DNA of 64,000 nucleotides from Leidyana gryllorum EB-2025a (taxonomy: Eukaryota > Apicomplexa), in assembly GCA_048772705.1 (NCBI GenBank), contig JBLWGC010000141.1:1-64000 (forward strand), read 5' to 3'. Within the stretch, counting starts at the first letter, position 1. Each line of letters begins with the position of its first letter. The notes beneath the pieces were generated by a model. That model saw nothing but the letters and a program-made list of their open reading frames with translations, was not told where the DNA came from and searched no databases. The translations under genes and the position numbers were made by a program. Positions 35,127 through 44,083 of this stretch are shown in pieces.

Positions 35127-35191
35127 GCCGCGCCAGCTCCGTCGGTAGAGCGCAAGACTTTCAATGGAGAGACCGCGGGTTCGGACAGCGC
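35127..35191 (+). pseudogene. tRNA-Lys relic (TTC loop)
   Basis: Right boundary of the 477-bp segment; 478 bp from the relic at 34649. Confidence 0.7.
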
Positions 35192-35260
35192 GAGCGGTCC
35201 GAGTCAAGCTGCTGAACCGTATGTGAAGCCACTGCCTGCGGCATGCCGAGTTCTACCGTT

Positions 35261-35342
35261 GGCAACTTGCCCGAGTGGTTAAGGGGGTAGACTCGAAATC
35301 TACTGGGCCTGGCCCGCGCTGGTTCAAATCCAGCAGTTGTCG
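35261..35342 (+). tRNA. tRNA-Ser (CGA)
   Basis: 82 bp, loop CTCGAAA. Confidence 0.94.
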
Positions 35343-35405
35343 TGCGATGTGGTGGAAATGATGCAATTCCCAGCATCAAAAACTCATATGGGTCGAGACA
35401 GGGAA

Positions 35406-35476
35406 TGCCTCCTTAGCTTAGGGGCAGAGCATTCGCTTTGTAAGCGAAAGGTCGCTGTTCGATTCCGGCAGGAGGC
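35406..35476 (+). tRNA. tRNA-Thr (TGT)
   Basis: 71 bp; T-stem base lost as in 19497. Confidence 0.87.
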
Positions 35477-35510
35477 TTCAGTCATTAGCCTAAACATGGT
35501 TGCGATCCTC

Positions 35511-35559
35511 TGCCCGCATTTCGGACGGCGGCTTGCACACAGCACTCGGCCATCTTGCC
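35511..35559 (-). pseudogene. tRNA-Leu relic
   Basis: Partner of 19415. Confidence 0.62.
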
Positions 35560-35654
35560 GGAGTGTTCTTGGCTCGCCGTTCCACCCATTTCCTCTCGGT
35601 GAAATCTCAAAATGCGAGGACTTCTGGGGTTGGAGGCCGGCGAGTTTACTAGCG

Positions 35655-35726
35655 CCCGAGATAGTATAGTGGTCAGTATTTCCGCCTGTCACGCGGCATA
35701 CCCTGGTTCGATTCCCGGTCTCGGGG
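35655..35726 (+). tRNA. tRNA-Asp (GTC)
   Basis: 72 bp; compensated C1-G72 pair. Confidence 0.88.
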
Positions 35727-35781
35727 CACAGATGGCTTCGCTGAAGATTCTCTCTTTTAGTTCTCGCTGAACGTCGCGAGC

Positions 35782-35855
35782 TACAGCCACCGAGGACCGA
35801 ACTCGGGACCTTTTGGGTGTTGAGCAGACGTCGTAACCACTAAACCGTTGACTGC
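35782..35855 (-). pseudogene. tRNA-Val (AAC), decayed
   Basis: Partner of 19119. Confidence 0.75.
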
Positions 35856-35919
35856 ATGAATGGGCCCCGCAGCCCAAGAGGAGTGGCGAAGTTTTACGGA
35901 GCAGTGAAGACCAGTTCCA

Positions 35920-35990
35920 AGGTCGCGCCGGAAATCGAACCCAGGTCGGGAGATTCAGAGTCTCCAGTGCTAACCACTCACCACGCAACC
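35920..35990 (-). tRNA. tRNA-Gln (CTG)
   Basis: 71 bp; A-box base lost. Confidence 0.87.
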
Positions 35991-36175
35991 GCTTCAGCCC
36001 ATCCCTGAAGAGTCGGTAGAACTATCCGGACTAGCCCTTTCTCAAATGAACACACGCAACACGAGTCTCTCTACTGACCGCTGAAATAATTAATTGGCTC
36101 CTGTATATAGCGCCCAGCGTAGAGCGTTCTATTTGAGTCGGACAATCATTGAAGCACGCTCTCCGCGAATGCTAC

Positions 36176-36257
36176 CGACAAGGGTGAGATTCGAACTCAC
36201 GCGGGTGAAACCCAACGGCTTAGCAGGCCGCTGCCTTAACCACTCGGCCACCTTGCC
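36176..36257 (-). tRNA. tRNA-Ser (GCT)
   Basis: 82 bp; acceptor restored relative to 18717. Confidence 0.94.
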
Positions 36258-36452
36258 AAGGGTGTAATTGATCATACCTTTCGTCGGGAATCCCGTGCAA
36301 ACTGTTAGTGATGTGGGTATAGCCCATTCTAAATGTCAGTATTTGGCTCTGGAATGACTGTTTGGCGGGGTGGAGGAAGGCCAATCGTGGTGGTTTTGCG
36401 GAGCACATCAGTCGGCTAGTTGGTCCAGTGAGTGTTTACCTCAACTCTGCCT

Positions 36453-36515
36453 ATTTTCGGTCACTTAAAGGGTGAGCCTGATAAGTTCCAAGTTCGCGGT
36501 CAAGCGCCGGCCCAA
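36453..36515 (+). pseudogene. tRNA-Ile relic
   Basis: Partner of 18462. Confidence 0.6.
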
Positions 36516-36593
36516 CTGGGCGGGTGTGTTGTTGATGGAGCATCCCTCTGCACCCTTTTGACAGGAAGAGATGCATCGAGAGAAGTTTCACGA

Positions 36594-36666
36594 GGGAGTG
36601 TAGCGCAGTCGGTAGCGCCTAGGTCTCATAATCCTGAAGTCGAGAGTTCAATCCTCCCCACTCCCA
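36594..36666 (+). tRNA. tRNA-Met elongator (CAT)
   Basis: 73 bp, loop CTCATAA. Confidence 0.92.
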
Positions 36667-36812
36667 CGGTCGGCATCGGAAGCGCCGACTAACTCGTACG
36701 GGGCGCCACCTGAGAAGAGTGGATTCCAGCTGTCCGCTAGTGTCTGAGATGTTTGAGTCCAGCTGAGGTGGGATCCAGCATCCGGGTCGGTGCCATCTGT
36801 CGTGGCAGAAGT

Positions 36813-36886
36813 GGTCGCGTAGCTCAGTCGGTCAGAGCGTGAGCCTAATAAGCTCAAGGTCCCCGGTTCGAGCCCGGGCGTGACCA
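36813..36886 (+). tRNA. tRNA-Ile (AAT)
   Basis: 74 bp; partner of 18088. Confidence 0.93.
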
Positions 36887-36986
36887 AGTGAGTGGATCTT
36901 CGATAAAGAGTCGCCCTGGACTCCAGCAACCCCCAACATTCTGCGACCAATACGAAAGGTACGTGTTATAAAGTCCTCACTTCCCT

Positions 36987-37050
36987 GCCGCGCCAGCTCC
37001 GTCGGTAGAGCGCCAGACTTTCAATGGAGAGACCGCGGGTTCGGGCAGCG
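36987..37050 (+). pseudogene. tRNA-Lys relic (TTC loop)
   Basis: Partner of 17920. Confidence 0.65.
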
Positions 37051-37121
37051 CCAGCAGTCCGAGTCAAGCTTGCTGAACCGTATGTGAAGCCACTGGCCGC
37101 TAAATGCCGAGTTCGACAGGT

Positions 37122-37174
37122 GGCAACTTGCCCGAGTGTTCAAGGGGTAGACTAGAAATCTACTGGGCCTGGCC
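37122..37174 (+). pseudogene. tRNA-Ser (AGA), 3' truncated
   Basis: Partner of 17801. Confidence 0.82.
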
Positions 37175-37236
37175 AACGAGGTGGCTGTGTTGGTTCTGGG
37201 GGCAACTTGTCCCGTCGGATCCACTGACGACCAATA

Positions 37237-37308
37237 GGGCTGTTCTGGGAATCGAACCCAGAACTTCTTCCACCCGAAGGAAGAATCATACCACTAGACC
37301 AAACAGCC
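37237..37308 (-). tRNA. tRNA-Pro (CGG)
   Basis: 72 bp, consensus. Confidence 0.94.
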
Positions 37309-37384
37309 GCTAGCCGGTGGTTCAACCAGCTGGGCAAAGTCGAGAGACTCGTCTCACTACGTGAAGTATCACTCAATGCCACGA

Positions 37385-37457
37385 GGTAGGCTAACCCAGA
37401 TGACGAAACGGTGGCTTACTATACGAAAGGTACTGGGATCGATTCCCAGCCCATCCG
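37385..37457 (+). pseudogene. Ala-derived tRNA-like (ACT loop)
   Basis: Partner of 17518; loop TTACTAT. Confidence 0.65.
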
Positions 37458-37533
37458 AGTTACATCGATGGAATGTTCGCCGGAGTAGTCTACTTGGCCT
37501 ATCAACGCTGTCTGCCGAAACCACATTGCTACT

Positions 37534-37613
37534 TCCGGTGGGACGGAATCGAACCGCCGACTATCTGATGCCAGCACTACAGTCAGATGCTCTACCAACT
37601 GAGCTACCCCCGG
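37534..37613 (-). tRNA. tRNA-Tyr (GTA), intron-containing
   Basis: 80 bp; partner of 17361 and copied at 47023. Confidence 0.9.
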
Positions 37614-37628
37614 CCGTCCAACTGCTCC

Positions 37629-37713
37629 GGGGTTCGAAAGGCTCAACCCCAGATCCTCACCCTGTCGCACTGCGGTCTGAGCACAGCGCCTTAGACAAAT
37701 CGACCATCTTGCC
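37629..37713 (-). pseudogene. tRNA-Leu (CAG), T arm lost
   Basis: Partner of 17262. Confidence 0.72.
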
Positions 37714-37806
37714 GGGATGTTGTTGGCTCGCCGCTCCACGCGTTTTCTGTGCTTGGAATCTCATAATGGAAGAACTTTTGGGTTGGAGGCCGGCGTGTTC
37801 AGTGCA

Positions 37807-37876
37807 TTTGAGATAGTATAGTGGTTAGTATTTCCGCCTGTCACTCGGAAGACCCGGGTTCGATTCCCGGTCCGAG
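37807..37876 (+). tRNA. tRNA-Asp (GTC), degenerate
   Basis: 70 bp; acceptor ends decayed. Confidence 0.75.
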
Positions 37877-37980
37877 CAGTTCCAGCCCCTCAAAACTGCT
37901 GCAACTCAGATTTTGTCTCAGCTGGTCTGGACTTCATTCGGGATTGTACGAGTGGGAGCCGCGTATAGTAGCCGACCTTG

Positions 37981-38050
37981 GAGAGACGTGGCATTGAACC
38001 CAGGACTTCTTCCAGCCGAAGAAAGAATCATGTAACTAGACCAAACAGCC
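37981..38050 (-). pseudogene. tRNA-Pro (CGG), decayed
   Basis: Partner of 16924. Confidence 0.7.
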
Positions 38051-38059
38051 CCCTGTGGG

Positions 38060-38131
38060 TGCCTCAGCCGGGAATCGAGCCTGGCTTCGCACGGCCACAA
38101 CTTGCTGTCCCAACCACTAGACGACTCGGAC
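38060..38131 (-). tRNA. tRNA-His (GTG), degenerate
   Basis: 72 bp; 3' acceptor decayed as in 16843. Confidence 0.78.
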
Positions 38132-38296
38132 AATCTGCAAGTAGCTATCAAGGCAGTGGGGCATCAATCAGGATGAAATATAACAGGAGCGTTAGATGCT
38201 CTCTAAATGAGCTACTCCAGGCCGTCCAACTTCTGTGAGGCTCATCGGATACGTGTTTCGAAAGACATACGCCCCGTTCACGGCCCGGAAGCTCCG

Positions 38297-38362
38297 TACA
38301 GCCATGGTCTACTGCTTACGACGTCTGCTTCACACGCAGGAAAGAAAATCCCAAGTTCTATC
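38297..38362 (+). pseudogene. tRNA-Val (CAC), decayed
   Basis: Partner of 16612. Confidence 0.7.
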
Positions 38363-38409
38363 CTGACAAGGATGGGATTTGGATCCACGCCCATTCGGCG
38401 CTGCGCCGT
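38363..38409 (-). pseudogene. tRNA-Leu 3' relic
   Basis: Partner of 16564; abuts the Val relic tail to tail. Confidence 0.55.
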
Positions 38410-38484
38410 CACATATGTCCCTGCGAGTGCTACAGCTGTCCGCCAGTGTCTGATTGGCACTAAATCATGTATGTCTATGTCCTC

Positions 38485-38555
38485 TGCATCTAGCGGGAAT
38501 CGAACGCGGGTCGTCTCGATGGCAACGAGACATTCTACCACTAGACCACAGATGC
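38485..38555 (-). tRNA. tRNA-Gly (GCC)
   Basis: 71 bp; T-stem changes shared with 16419. Confidence 0.88.
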
Positions 38556-38650
38556 ATCACTCGTTGTTGTTCAAGCTCGTGCACAATAACGGCCGTTTTG
38601 CTTCAAATGAGAAAAAAAAACGAGTTGAGCGAGTATGACGGGTATTTTGT

Positions 38651-38722
38651 GGGTACGTAGCTCAGTGGTAGAGCAGCTGACTGCAGATCAGCAAGTCCGT
38701 GGTTCAACTCCGCGCGTGCCCT
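38651..38722 (+). tRNA. tRNA-Cys (GCA)
   Basis: 72 bp, consensus. Confidence 0.94.
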
Positions 38723-38790
38723 GAAGATGGTTTGGAACGATCGGAGATGTTGGACCACAAGGCAATGAGTCTGGAGCGGGGGATGGTTTT

Positions 38791-38861
38791 GGGCCTATGG
38801 CGCAACGTAGCGCGTCTGACTCCAGATCAGAAGGTTGGGTTTTCGAATCACTCTGGGCTCA
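38791..38861 (+). tRNA. tRNA-Trp (CCA)
   Basis: 71 bp; a T5 run lies about 10 bp downstream. Confidence 0.88.
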
Positions 38862-38897
38862 ATCAGACTATTTGTTTTTCCCGTGTGAGGCGCTACC

Positions 38898-38977
38898 TGA
38901 AAAGAGTGGGATTTGGACCCACGTCCTCTCGGAGTGCGACTTAAAAACAGCGCCTTAGACCCCTCAGCCATCTTACC
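38898..38977 (-). tRNA. tRNA-Leu (TAA), degenerate
   Basis: Partner of 15997, loop TTTAAGT. Confidence 0.7.
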
Positions 38978-39070
38978 AGCTCGGTTTCTGTCCCGCCACT
39001 TCAAGCGTTCCCTGTCTGTTTGAAGCTAGAGAATGGAAAGGCTGGGCTCTAACGTTGGGGGTCACGCGCC

Positions 39071-39126
39071 TCCGACATGGTATCAAAGAGTAGTCCCGCC
39101 TGCCACGCGAACGACCTGTGGGTACC
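39071..39126 (+). pseudogene. Asp/Gly-like relic (GCC)
   Basis: Partner of 15849. Confidence 0.55.
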
Positions 39127-39187
39127 AGCTGTGGGAGCGGAGCCACTTCAAATGTCAGGCTATCGGGCTTTGTGTCCTTGCATTCCT

Positions 39188-39260
39188 GCCGCCCTAGCTC
39201 AGTCGGTAGAGCGCAAGACTCTTAATCATTCAGTCGCGGGTTCGAGCCCCGCGGGCGGTG
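39188..39260 (+). tRNA. tRNA-Lys (CTT)
   Basis: 73 bp; anticodon-stem 3' side mutated as at 15714. Confidence 0.85.
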
Positions 39261-39320
39261 TGGATCTATTTCCATGGGAGTAAGAATGGAACTGTTGCCT
39301 ACAAGCACACTCAGCTGGAT

Positions 39321-39393
39321 TTCCACTGCCGGGACTTGAACCCGGATCGTGCGGGTGAGAGCCGCATATCCTAGCCACTTAGACTACAGTGGA
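39321..39393 (-). tRNA. tRNA-Glu (CTC)
   Basis: 73 bp, consensus. Confidence 0.95.
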
Positions 39394-39509
39394 CAACTTC
39401 CTCAGCTGCAGCTTTAGCCGAGAGCCGTACCTCTTGACAAGACGTGGTTGCAGAATCCTGTGGTAGAAAAAGAAGGATCTCTATACTAACCTCTGAACCA
39501 TTGTAGCTG

Positions 39510-39582
39510 GGTCTCGTAGCTCAGTCGGCAGAGCGTGTGGCTGTTAACCACAAAGTCGCAGGTTCGAAACCTTCCAGGACCG
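39510..39582 (+). tRNA. tRNA-Asn (GTT)
   Basis: 73 bp; two changes shared with 15392. Confidence 0.9.
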
Positions 39583-39626
39583 GTTTCAGAGGCACACTAA
39601 ACACTGAGTGCGCTGGTGTGCCAATG

Positions 39627-39683
39627 GCACTTGTGGTCTGCGACCCTTCAAAGATGGAATTTTGTTTGGATCCCGCCACGTGC
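39627..39683 (+). pseudogene. tRNA-Gly relic
   Basis: Partner of 15289. Confidence 0.65.
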
Positions 39684-39697
39684 AGCCGTACGAACTT

Positions 39698-39770
39698 TGG
39701 ACGACCTGGGCATCGATCCCAGTACCTCTTGCAGGCTAAGCGAGCGCTTCACCATTTGAGCTAGTCCCCC
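39698..39770 (-). tRNA. tRNA-Ala (AGC)
   Basis: 73 bp, loop TTAGCCT; stem changes. Confidence 0.82.
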
Positions 39771-39858
39771 GCTGTGAAGACCCCATCGCATTTAGTGGTA
39801 CTTCACATAGTATGACCACTCTCTCGAGTGTACCCAGCGGGTTGCACGACCGACAGGC

Positions 39859-39930
39859 GGCTGTTTGGTCTAGTGGTATGATCCTTCCTTAGGGTGGGAG
39901 GAGTCCTGGGTTTGATTCCCAGAACAGCCC
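39859..39930 (+). tRNA. tRNA-Pro (AGG)
   Basis: 72 bp; one stem and one T-loop change. Confidence 0.92.
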
Positions 39931-40055
39931 TCTGGGTTGTCGGTTGACCCGATGGGATAAGCAGTTTTAGAAGTAACACAGCCACCGCGTCGACACTCAA
40001 GGCAATTAACATCTCAAGAATTGCATTTCGGCTACCTCTTCCATGTTGCAGACTA

Positions 40056-40127
40056 AGCAGTGCAGCTCAGCGGAAGAGTGTTGGGCTCACAACCCAAAGG
40101 TCAGTCGATCGAAACGACTCACTGCTA
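40056..40127 (+). tRNA. Initiator-type tRNA, anticodon CAC
   Basis: iMet body, loop CTCACAA closed by a perfect TTGGG/CCCAA stem; its duplicate at 58474 has CAT. Confidence 0.85.
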
Positions 40128-40175
40128 AGTGTGCGCAAAAGGGAAACAGTCTAGAATAGATCGGCTCGTGACCAA

Positions 40176-40247
40176 AGCCTTCTGCCGGAATCGAACCGGC
40201 GACCTTTCGCTTACTAAGCGAATGCTCTGCCCCTAAGCTAAGAAGGC
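40176..40247 (-). tRNA. tRNA-Thr (AGT)
   Basis: 72 bp, consensus. Confidence 0.95.
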
Positions 40248-40315
40248 AATGCAAGCCGAAGATCACGAATGAGTCACTGTTGACGGGGATTACTGGAGCA
40301 CTTCGCTCAAGTAGC

Positions 40316-40388
40316 TTCCACTGCCGGGACTTGAACCCGGATCATGCGGGTGAGAGCCGCATATCCTAGCCACTTAGACTACAGTGGA
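40316..40388 (-). tRNA. tRNA-Glu (CTC)
   Basis: 73 bp, loop CTCTCAC; one stem change. Confidence 0.93.
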
Positions 40389-40500
40389 CAAGTGCCCGAG
40401 TTGAGGCTTTGGGCGAGACCCGTACCATCTTGGGATGAGGTGGAGCGTCGGTGTCAACCTGTCCATCAGTGAAATGAGGGGACCACCTCCCAATACAGGC

Positions 40501-40580
40501 TGACAAGCGTGGGATTCCAGCCCACGCGATTTAGAAGTGCGGCCTGAACACAGCGCTTCAGACCACTCGGCCATGTCGAG
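40501..40580 (-). tRNA. tRNA-Leu (CAG), degenerate
   Basis: Loop TTCAGGC; 5' acceptor replaced and T-loop mutated. Confidence 0.72.
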
Positions 40581-40676
40581 TAAGTGGTCATACTATGTTG
40601 AGAACCAACACATGCGACGGGTCCGCATAACAAAAAGGAGGGTCTTTTGGGGTTGGAGGCCGGCTTGTTCAGAGCG

Positions 40677-40748
40677 TCCGAGATAGTATAGTGGTTAGTA
40701 TTTCCGCCTGTCACGCGGAAGACCCGGCTTCCATTCCCGGTCTCGGAG
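40677..40748 (+). tRNA. tRNA-Asp (GTC)
   Basis: 72 bp; B box mutated (cttccat). Confidence 0.82.
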
Positions 40749-40803
40749 CACAGTTGGTTCCGCTGAAGATTGTCTCCTGTGGTTGCCGCTAAAAGTTGCG
40801 AGC

Positions 40804-40873
40804 TGCCACCGAGGATCGGACTCGGGACCTTCTGCGTGTGAAGCAGACGTCGTAACCACTAGACCATGGCTGC
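40804..40873 (-). tRNA. tRNA-Val (CAC), 3' end short
   Basis: Loop TTCACAC; three bases of 3' acceptor missing. Confidence 0.72.
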
Positions 40874-40935
40874 ACGGCTGTTCCCGCAGACCAAAGCAAT
40901 GGCGAGGTTTTACGAAGTAGTGAGGACTAGTTCCA

Positions 40936-41005
40936 AGGTCGCGAAGGCAATCGAACCCAAGTCGGGAGATTCAAAGTCTCCAGTACTAACCACTACACCA
41001 CGAAT
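40936..41005 (-). tRNA. tRNA-Gln (TTG), degenerate
   Basis: Loop CTTTGAA; acceptor decayed at both ends. Confidence 0.72.
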
Positions 41006-41099
41006 CAGCCCTTCTTCAAGAGTTGATTGAGCCATCCGGACCGGAGCTTCCCCACACATGCAAAACGGGTTTTTCTACTAACCTCCAAATATTCAACTG

Positions 41100-41168
41100 G
41101 CTCTCGTAGCGCAGTCGGCAAAGCGTGTGATTGTTAAATACCAAGTCGCAGGTCCGCGGTCTACGGCA
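41100..41168 (+). pseudogene. tRNA-Asn, decayed
   Basis: GTT readable; T arm and acceptor lost. Confidence 0.65.
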
Positions 41169-41270
41169 TCCTGGACCATTGCGATGCCAAAGTCGATCCA
41201 AGGGCTACAGGGCACCCTTCATAGGTCGTAACTCGTGGCTAAATACCGGCAGGTGCCGTCGTACGAAGTT

Positions 41271-41343
41271 TGGACGACCTGGGCATCGATTCCAGTACCT
41301 CCCGCATGCTAAGCGAGCGCTCTACCATTTGAGCTAGTCGCCC
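41271..41343 (-). tRNA. tRNA-Ala (AGC)
   Basis: 73 bp; two changes in T and anticodon stems. Confidence 0.9.
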
Positions 41344-41431
41344 GCTGTGCAGACCGCATCGCATTTCTTGGTTCTCGACATAGTATGACCACTCTCTCGA
41401 CTGCACCCAACGGATTGCACCACCGACAGGC

Positions 41432-41503
41432 GGCTGTTTGGTCTAGTGGTATGATTCTTCCTTCGGGTGGAAGAAGTCCTGGGTTCGATTCCCAGAACAG
41501 CCC
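41432..41503 (+). tRNA. tRNA-Pro (CGG)
   Basis: 72 bp, consensus. Confidence 0.95.
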
Positions 41504-41579
41504 GCTTTGTTGTATCTTGACCCAACCTGCCTGGCAGCATGGTTCTGTGTTCGGGTGATTCCTCGGAGAAAGTTGGAGG

Positions 41580-41652
41580 GGGAGTGTAGCGCAGTCGGTA
41601 GCGCGTAGGTCTCATAATCCTGAATTCGAGAGTTCGATCCTCTCCACTCCCA
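41580..41652 (+). tRNA. tRNA-Met elongator (CAT)
   Basis: 73 bp, loop CTCATAA. Confidence 0.93.
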
Positions 41653-41696
41653 CGGTCGGAATTGAAACCGCCGACAAACTCATCATGCTATCGTTT

Positions 41697-41767
41697 TGCA
41701 TCTGTCGGGAATCGCACACAGGTTATCTCGATGGCAGCGAGCGACTCTTCCACTAGACCACAGATGC
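41697..41767 (-). tRNA. tRNA-Gly (GCC), degenerate
   Basis: Loop CTGCCAT; T arm mutated. Confidence 0.75.
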
Positions 41768-41833
41768 AGAACACGATCTTGTGAATCTTGCGCGTGGTGA
41801 CAGCCATTCCTCTTAAGCCTATCGATGCATCAA

Positions 41834-41905
41834 AGCCTTCTGCCGGAATCGAACCGGCGACTTCTCGCTGACGAAGCGAACGCTCCGCCCCTAAGCTGAG
41901 AAGGC
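41834..41905 (-). tRNA. tRNA-Thr (CGT)
   Basis: 72 bp, loop TTCGTCA. Confidence 0.87.
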
Positions 41906-41980
41906 AATGTAAGCCGGGTATGACGAAAAAGCGCTATCGACGGAGATTAGTGGAGCACTTTGCTCAAGTATTTAAATGAC

Positions 41981-42053
41981 TTCCACTGCCGGGACTTGAA
42001 CCTGGATCGTGCGGGTGAAAGCCGCATATCCTAGCCACTTAGACTACAGTGGA
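41981..42053 (-). tRNA. tRNA-Glu (TTC)
   Basis: 73 bp, loop CTTTCAC. Confidence 0.93.
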
Positions 42054-42120
42054 CAACTTCTTCAGCTGCAGCTTTGGACGAAAGCCGTACCATCTCGAGA
42101 TGAGATCTTTTTGCACTTCC

Positions 42121-42185
42121 CCAGATTTGAAACCGCCTCGTATCGAGCGCGCGTCGTCTCAATGACACGGAAACATTGGAGCCCT
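42121..42185 (-). pseudogene. tRNA-Gly relic
   Basis: Gly-GCC-like outline, heavily decayed. Confidence 0.45.
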
Positions 42186-42246
42186 TGACCGCATTTATTT
42201 CCAGTCCCAATGGCTTCACTCACTCTTTTGAATCTTGGTCGTGAAT

Positions 42247-42318
42247 GGTTCCGTGTTGTAGTGGTTAGCACTGGAGACTTTGAATCTCCCGACCTCGGTT
42301 CGATTCCCGGCGCGACCT
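42247..42318 (+). tRNA. tRNA-Gln (TTG)
   Basis: 72 bp, loop CTTTGAA; a few D and acceptor changes. Confidence 0.9.
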
Positions 42319-42382
42319 CGCAACTAGTCATCACTACGTCTTGAAACTTCGCAACTTCTCTTGGTCTGCGGAAAGCTTTCAT

Positions 42383-42455
42383 GCAGCCATGGTCTAGTGG
42401 TTACGACGTCTGCTTAACACGCAGAAGGTCCCGAGTTCGATCCTCGGTGGCTGTA
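42383..42455 (+). tRNA. tRNA-Val (AAC)
   Basis: 73 bp, consensus. Confidence 0.95.
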
Positions 42456-42502
42456 GCTGGAACATGTGAAGTGAGCTCCACCCAAAGCGAGGAAACGTGC
42501 TG

Positions 42503-42540
42503 TCTTCGAGACAGGGCATCGAACCCGCGTCTTCCGCGTC
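42503..42540 (-). pseudogene. tRNA-Asp 3' relic
   Basis: T arm and acceptor remnant between Val and Leu, where intact cassettes have Asp. Confidence 0.6.
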
Positions 42541-42615
42541 TTCAACCCTAGAAGTCTTCCTTCTCGAGAACTTCACGGACAAAAACCGCGTGGAGCGACG
42601 AACCAACAAGACTGC

Positions 42616-42695
42616 GGCAAGATGGCCGAGTGGTCTAAGGCGCTGTGTTCAGGCCGCAGTCCGAAAGGGCGTGGGTTCGAATCCCACTCTTGTCA
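42616..42695 (+). tRNA. tRNA-Leu (CAG)
   Basis: 80 bp, consensus; site of the 222-bp difference between copies. Confidence 0.95.
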
Positions 42696-42759
42696 GCCGT
42701 TGAATAGGCAGTCGGTCCCCTAAGTTCACTGATAGACCGTCGTTCAAGCTACATACGGC

Positions 42760-42830
42760 TGCACCTGCCGGGACTCGAACCCGGGTTACGACCTTGGAAG
42801 GGTCGCATCTTACCCTTAGACCACAAGTGC
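42760..42830 (-). tRNA. tRNA-Gly (TCC)
   Basis: 71 bp, consensus. Confidence 0.95.
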
Positions 42831-42904
42831 AATTGCGAAAGAGCCGCAGCACCCCGAGAGATTCGGGCGATTTCTGCGTCGAGCTGTCTGCAACCTACAA
42901 AAAA

Positions 42905-42966
42905 CGGACTGTTCGGGAATCGAATCGAACACTCCCCCAGGCGAGGGAAGAATATACAACTAGCAC
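42905..42966 (-). pseudogene. tRNA-Pro relic
   Basis: As 2230. Confidence 0.58.
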
Positions 42967-43053
42967 TTCAACTCGACATGGGCGGCAGTGGGTCCCCATA
43001 CAGCTAGCAAGCTTGCCTCGGCCAAAACGGAACGGATTCCGAGTGAGAGGCTG

Positions 43054-43126
43054 TGGTGCGGATGGGACTCGAACCCACAACTCCCGGTTCCGAAGACCGA
43101 TGCCCTATCCATCAGGCCACCGCACC
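43054..43126 (-). tRNA. tRNA-Arg (TCG)
   Basis: 73 bp; acceptor GGTGCGG/CCGCACC fully Watson-Crick. Confidence 0.94.
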
Positions 43127-43290
43127 ATGGATAAGCTTCGGTCATCTCGATACTGGTTGGGTGAAAGGAGTATTTGATCTCAAAACCTCCCCCAAACCGT
43201 TGTTAAAAGTGCAGCGAGTAAGACATGTCGCTGGCAACCTCGGGGCGGCACGGACGCGGCGCATTCTGATACTCGATGTGACGACCTCTT

Positions 43291-43360
43291 TGCCTCGCCG
43301 GCGGATCGAACACGGAACTTCCAAGTCTTGTCTAGCGCTCTCTAACTGAGCTTCCTGCGC
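43291..43360 (-). pseudogene. tRNA-Phe, decayed
   Basis: Phe outline; GAA lost. Confidence 0.65.
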
Positions 43361-43470
43361 GCGAGAAAGTCATGGAGCGCGGTGAAGATGAGTGACCCAC
43401 CGCATGTGCGAGCCAGTCTTGCCAAACCGTATGTGAAGCCGCTGGCCGCAAAATGCCGAGCTCGACAGAT

Positions 43471-43495
43471 GGCAACTGGCCCGAGTGCTCAAGGT
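43471..43495 (+). pseudogene. tRNA-Ser 5' fragment
   Basis: Acceptor and D arm only. Confidence 0.5.
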
Positions 43496-43633
43496 CTGAG
43501 TATGCACGCGGTCGGCCTCAATGTGGCGCCTGACTTTGCCAGCCTGTAACCCTGCACACCCCATAGCATTTGGTTCTTGACATGTTATGACCAGTCTCCC
43601 GACTCTACCAGCAATTTGCACCACCGATCAGTC

Positions 43634-43705
43634 GGCTGTTTGGTCTAGTGGTATGATCCTTCCTTAGGGTGGAAGGAGTCCTGGGTTCGATTCCCAGAAC
43701 AGCCC
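43634..43705 (+). tRNA. tRNA-Pro (AGG)
   Basis: 72 bp, consensus. Confidence 0.95.
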
Positions 43706-43825
43706 TCTTGGTCGTCGGTTACCCGACGGGACAAGTTGCCTTCAGAACCAACACAGCCACCTCGTTAGTCCACCTCCGTAGGGCAGTCACGGCAACTAAC
43801 ATCTAGAGAATCGCATTTCGGCTAA

Positions 43826-43866
43826 GTCGACGACCTTGGAAAGGGGTTCCAAGAGCACAAATGCCG
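43826..43866 (-). pseudogene. tRNA-Gly relic
   Basis: Inverse of the fragment at 9172; lies next to Asn in both. Confidence 0.5.
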
Positions 43867-43892
43867 TCTAGAGAGTACGGTGCCGCATAACC

Positions 43893-43965
43893 CGGTCCTG
43901 GCAGGTTTCGAACCTGCGACTTTGTGGTTAACAGCCACACGCTCTGCCGACTGAGCTACAAGACC
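43893..43965 (-). tRNA. tRNA-Asn (GTT)
   Basis: 73 bp, consensus. Confidence 0.95.
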
Positions 43966-44083
43966 CAGCTACAATGTTTCAGAGGTTAGTATAGAGATCC
44001 TCCCTTATTCTACCGCAGGTTTCTGCAATCACGTCTTGTCAAGAGGGTACGGCTCTCGGCTAAAGCTGCAGCTGAGGGAGTTG

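Larger units (their letters stand above)
33727..39770 (-). repeat. Giant inverted repeat, right arm
   Basis: Inverted partner of 15204-20770, with a 477-bp segment (about 34714-35190) that the left arm lacks. Confidence 0.9.
39698..40300 (+). repeat. Direct repeat: Ala-Pro-iMet-Thr
   Basis: Matches 58116-58690 at a constant offset of 18418. Confidence 0.88.

Noticed and set aside
15204-39770. CRISPR-like repeat structure
   Set aside because: Regularly recurring 30-80 bp units are tRNA genes of different isotypes, not short identical repeats with unique spacers.
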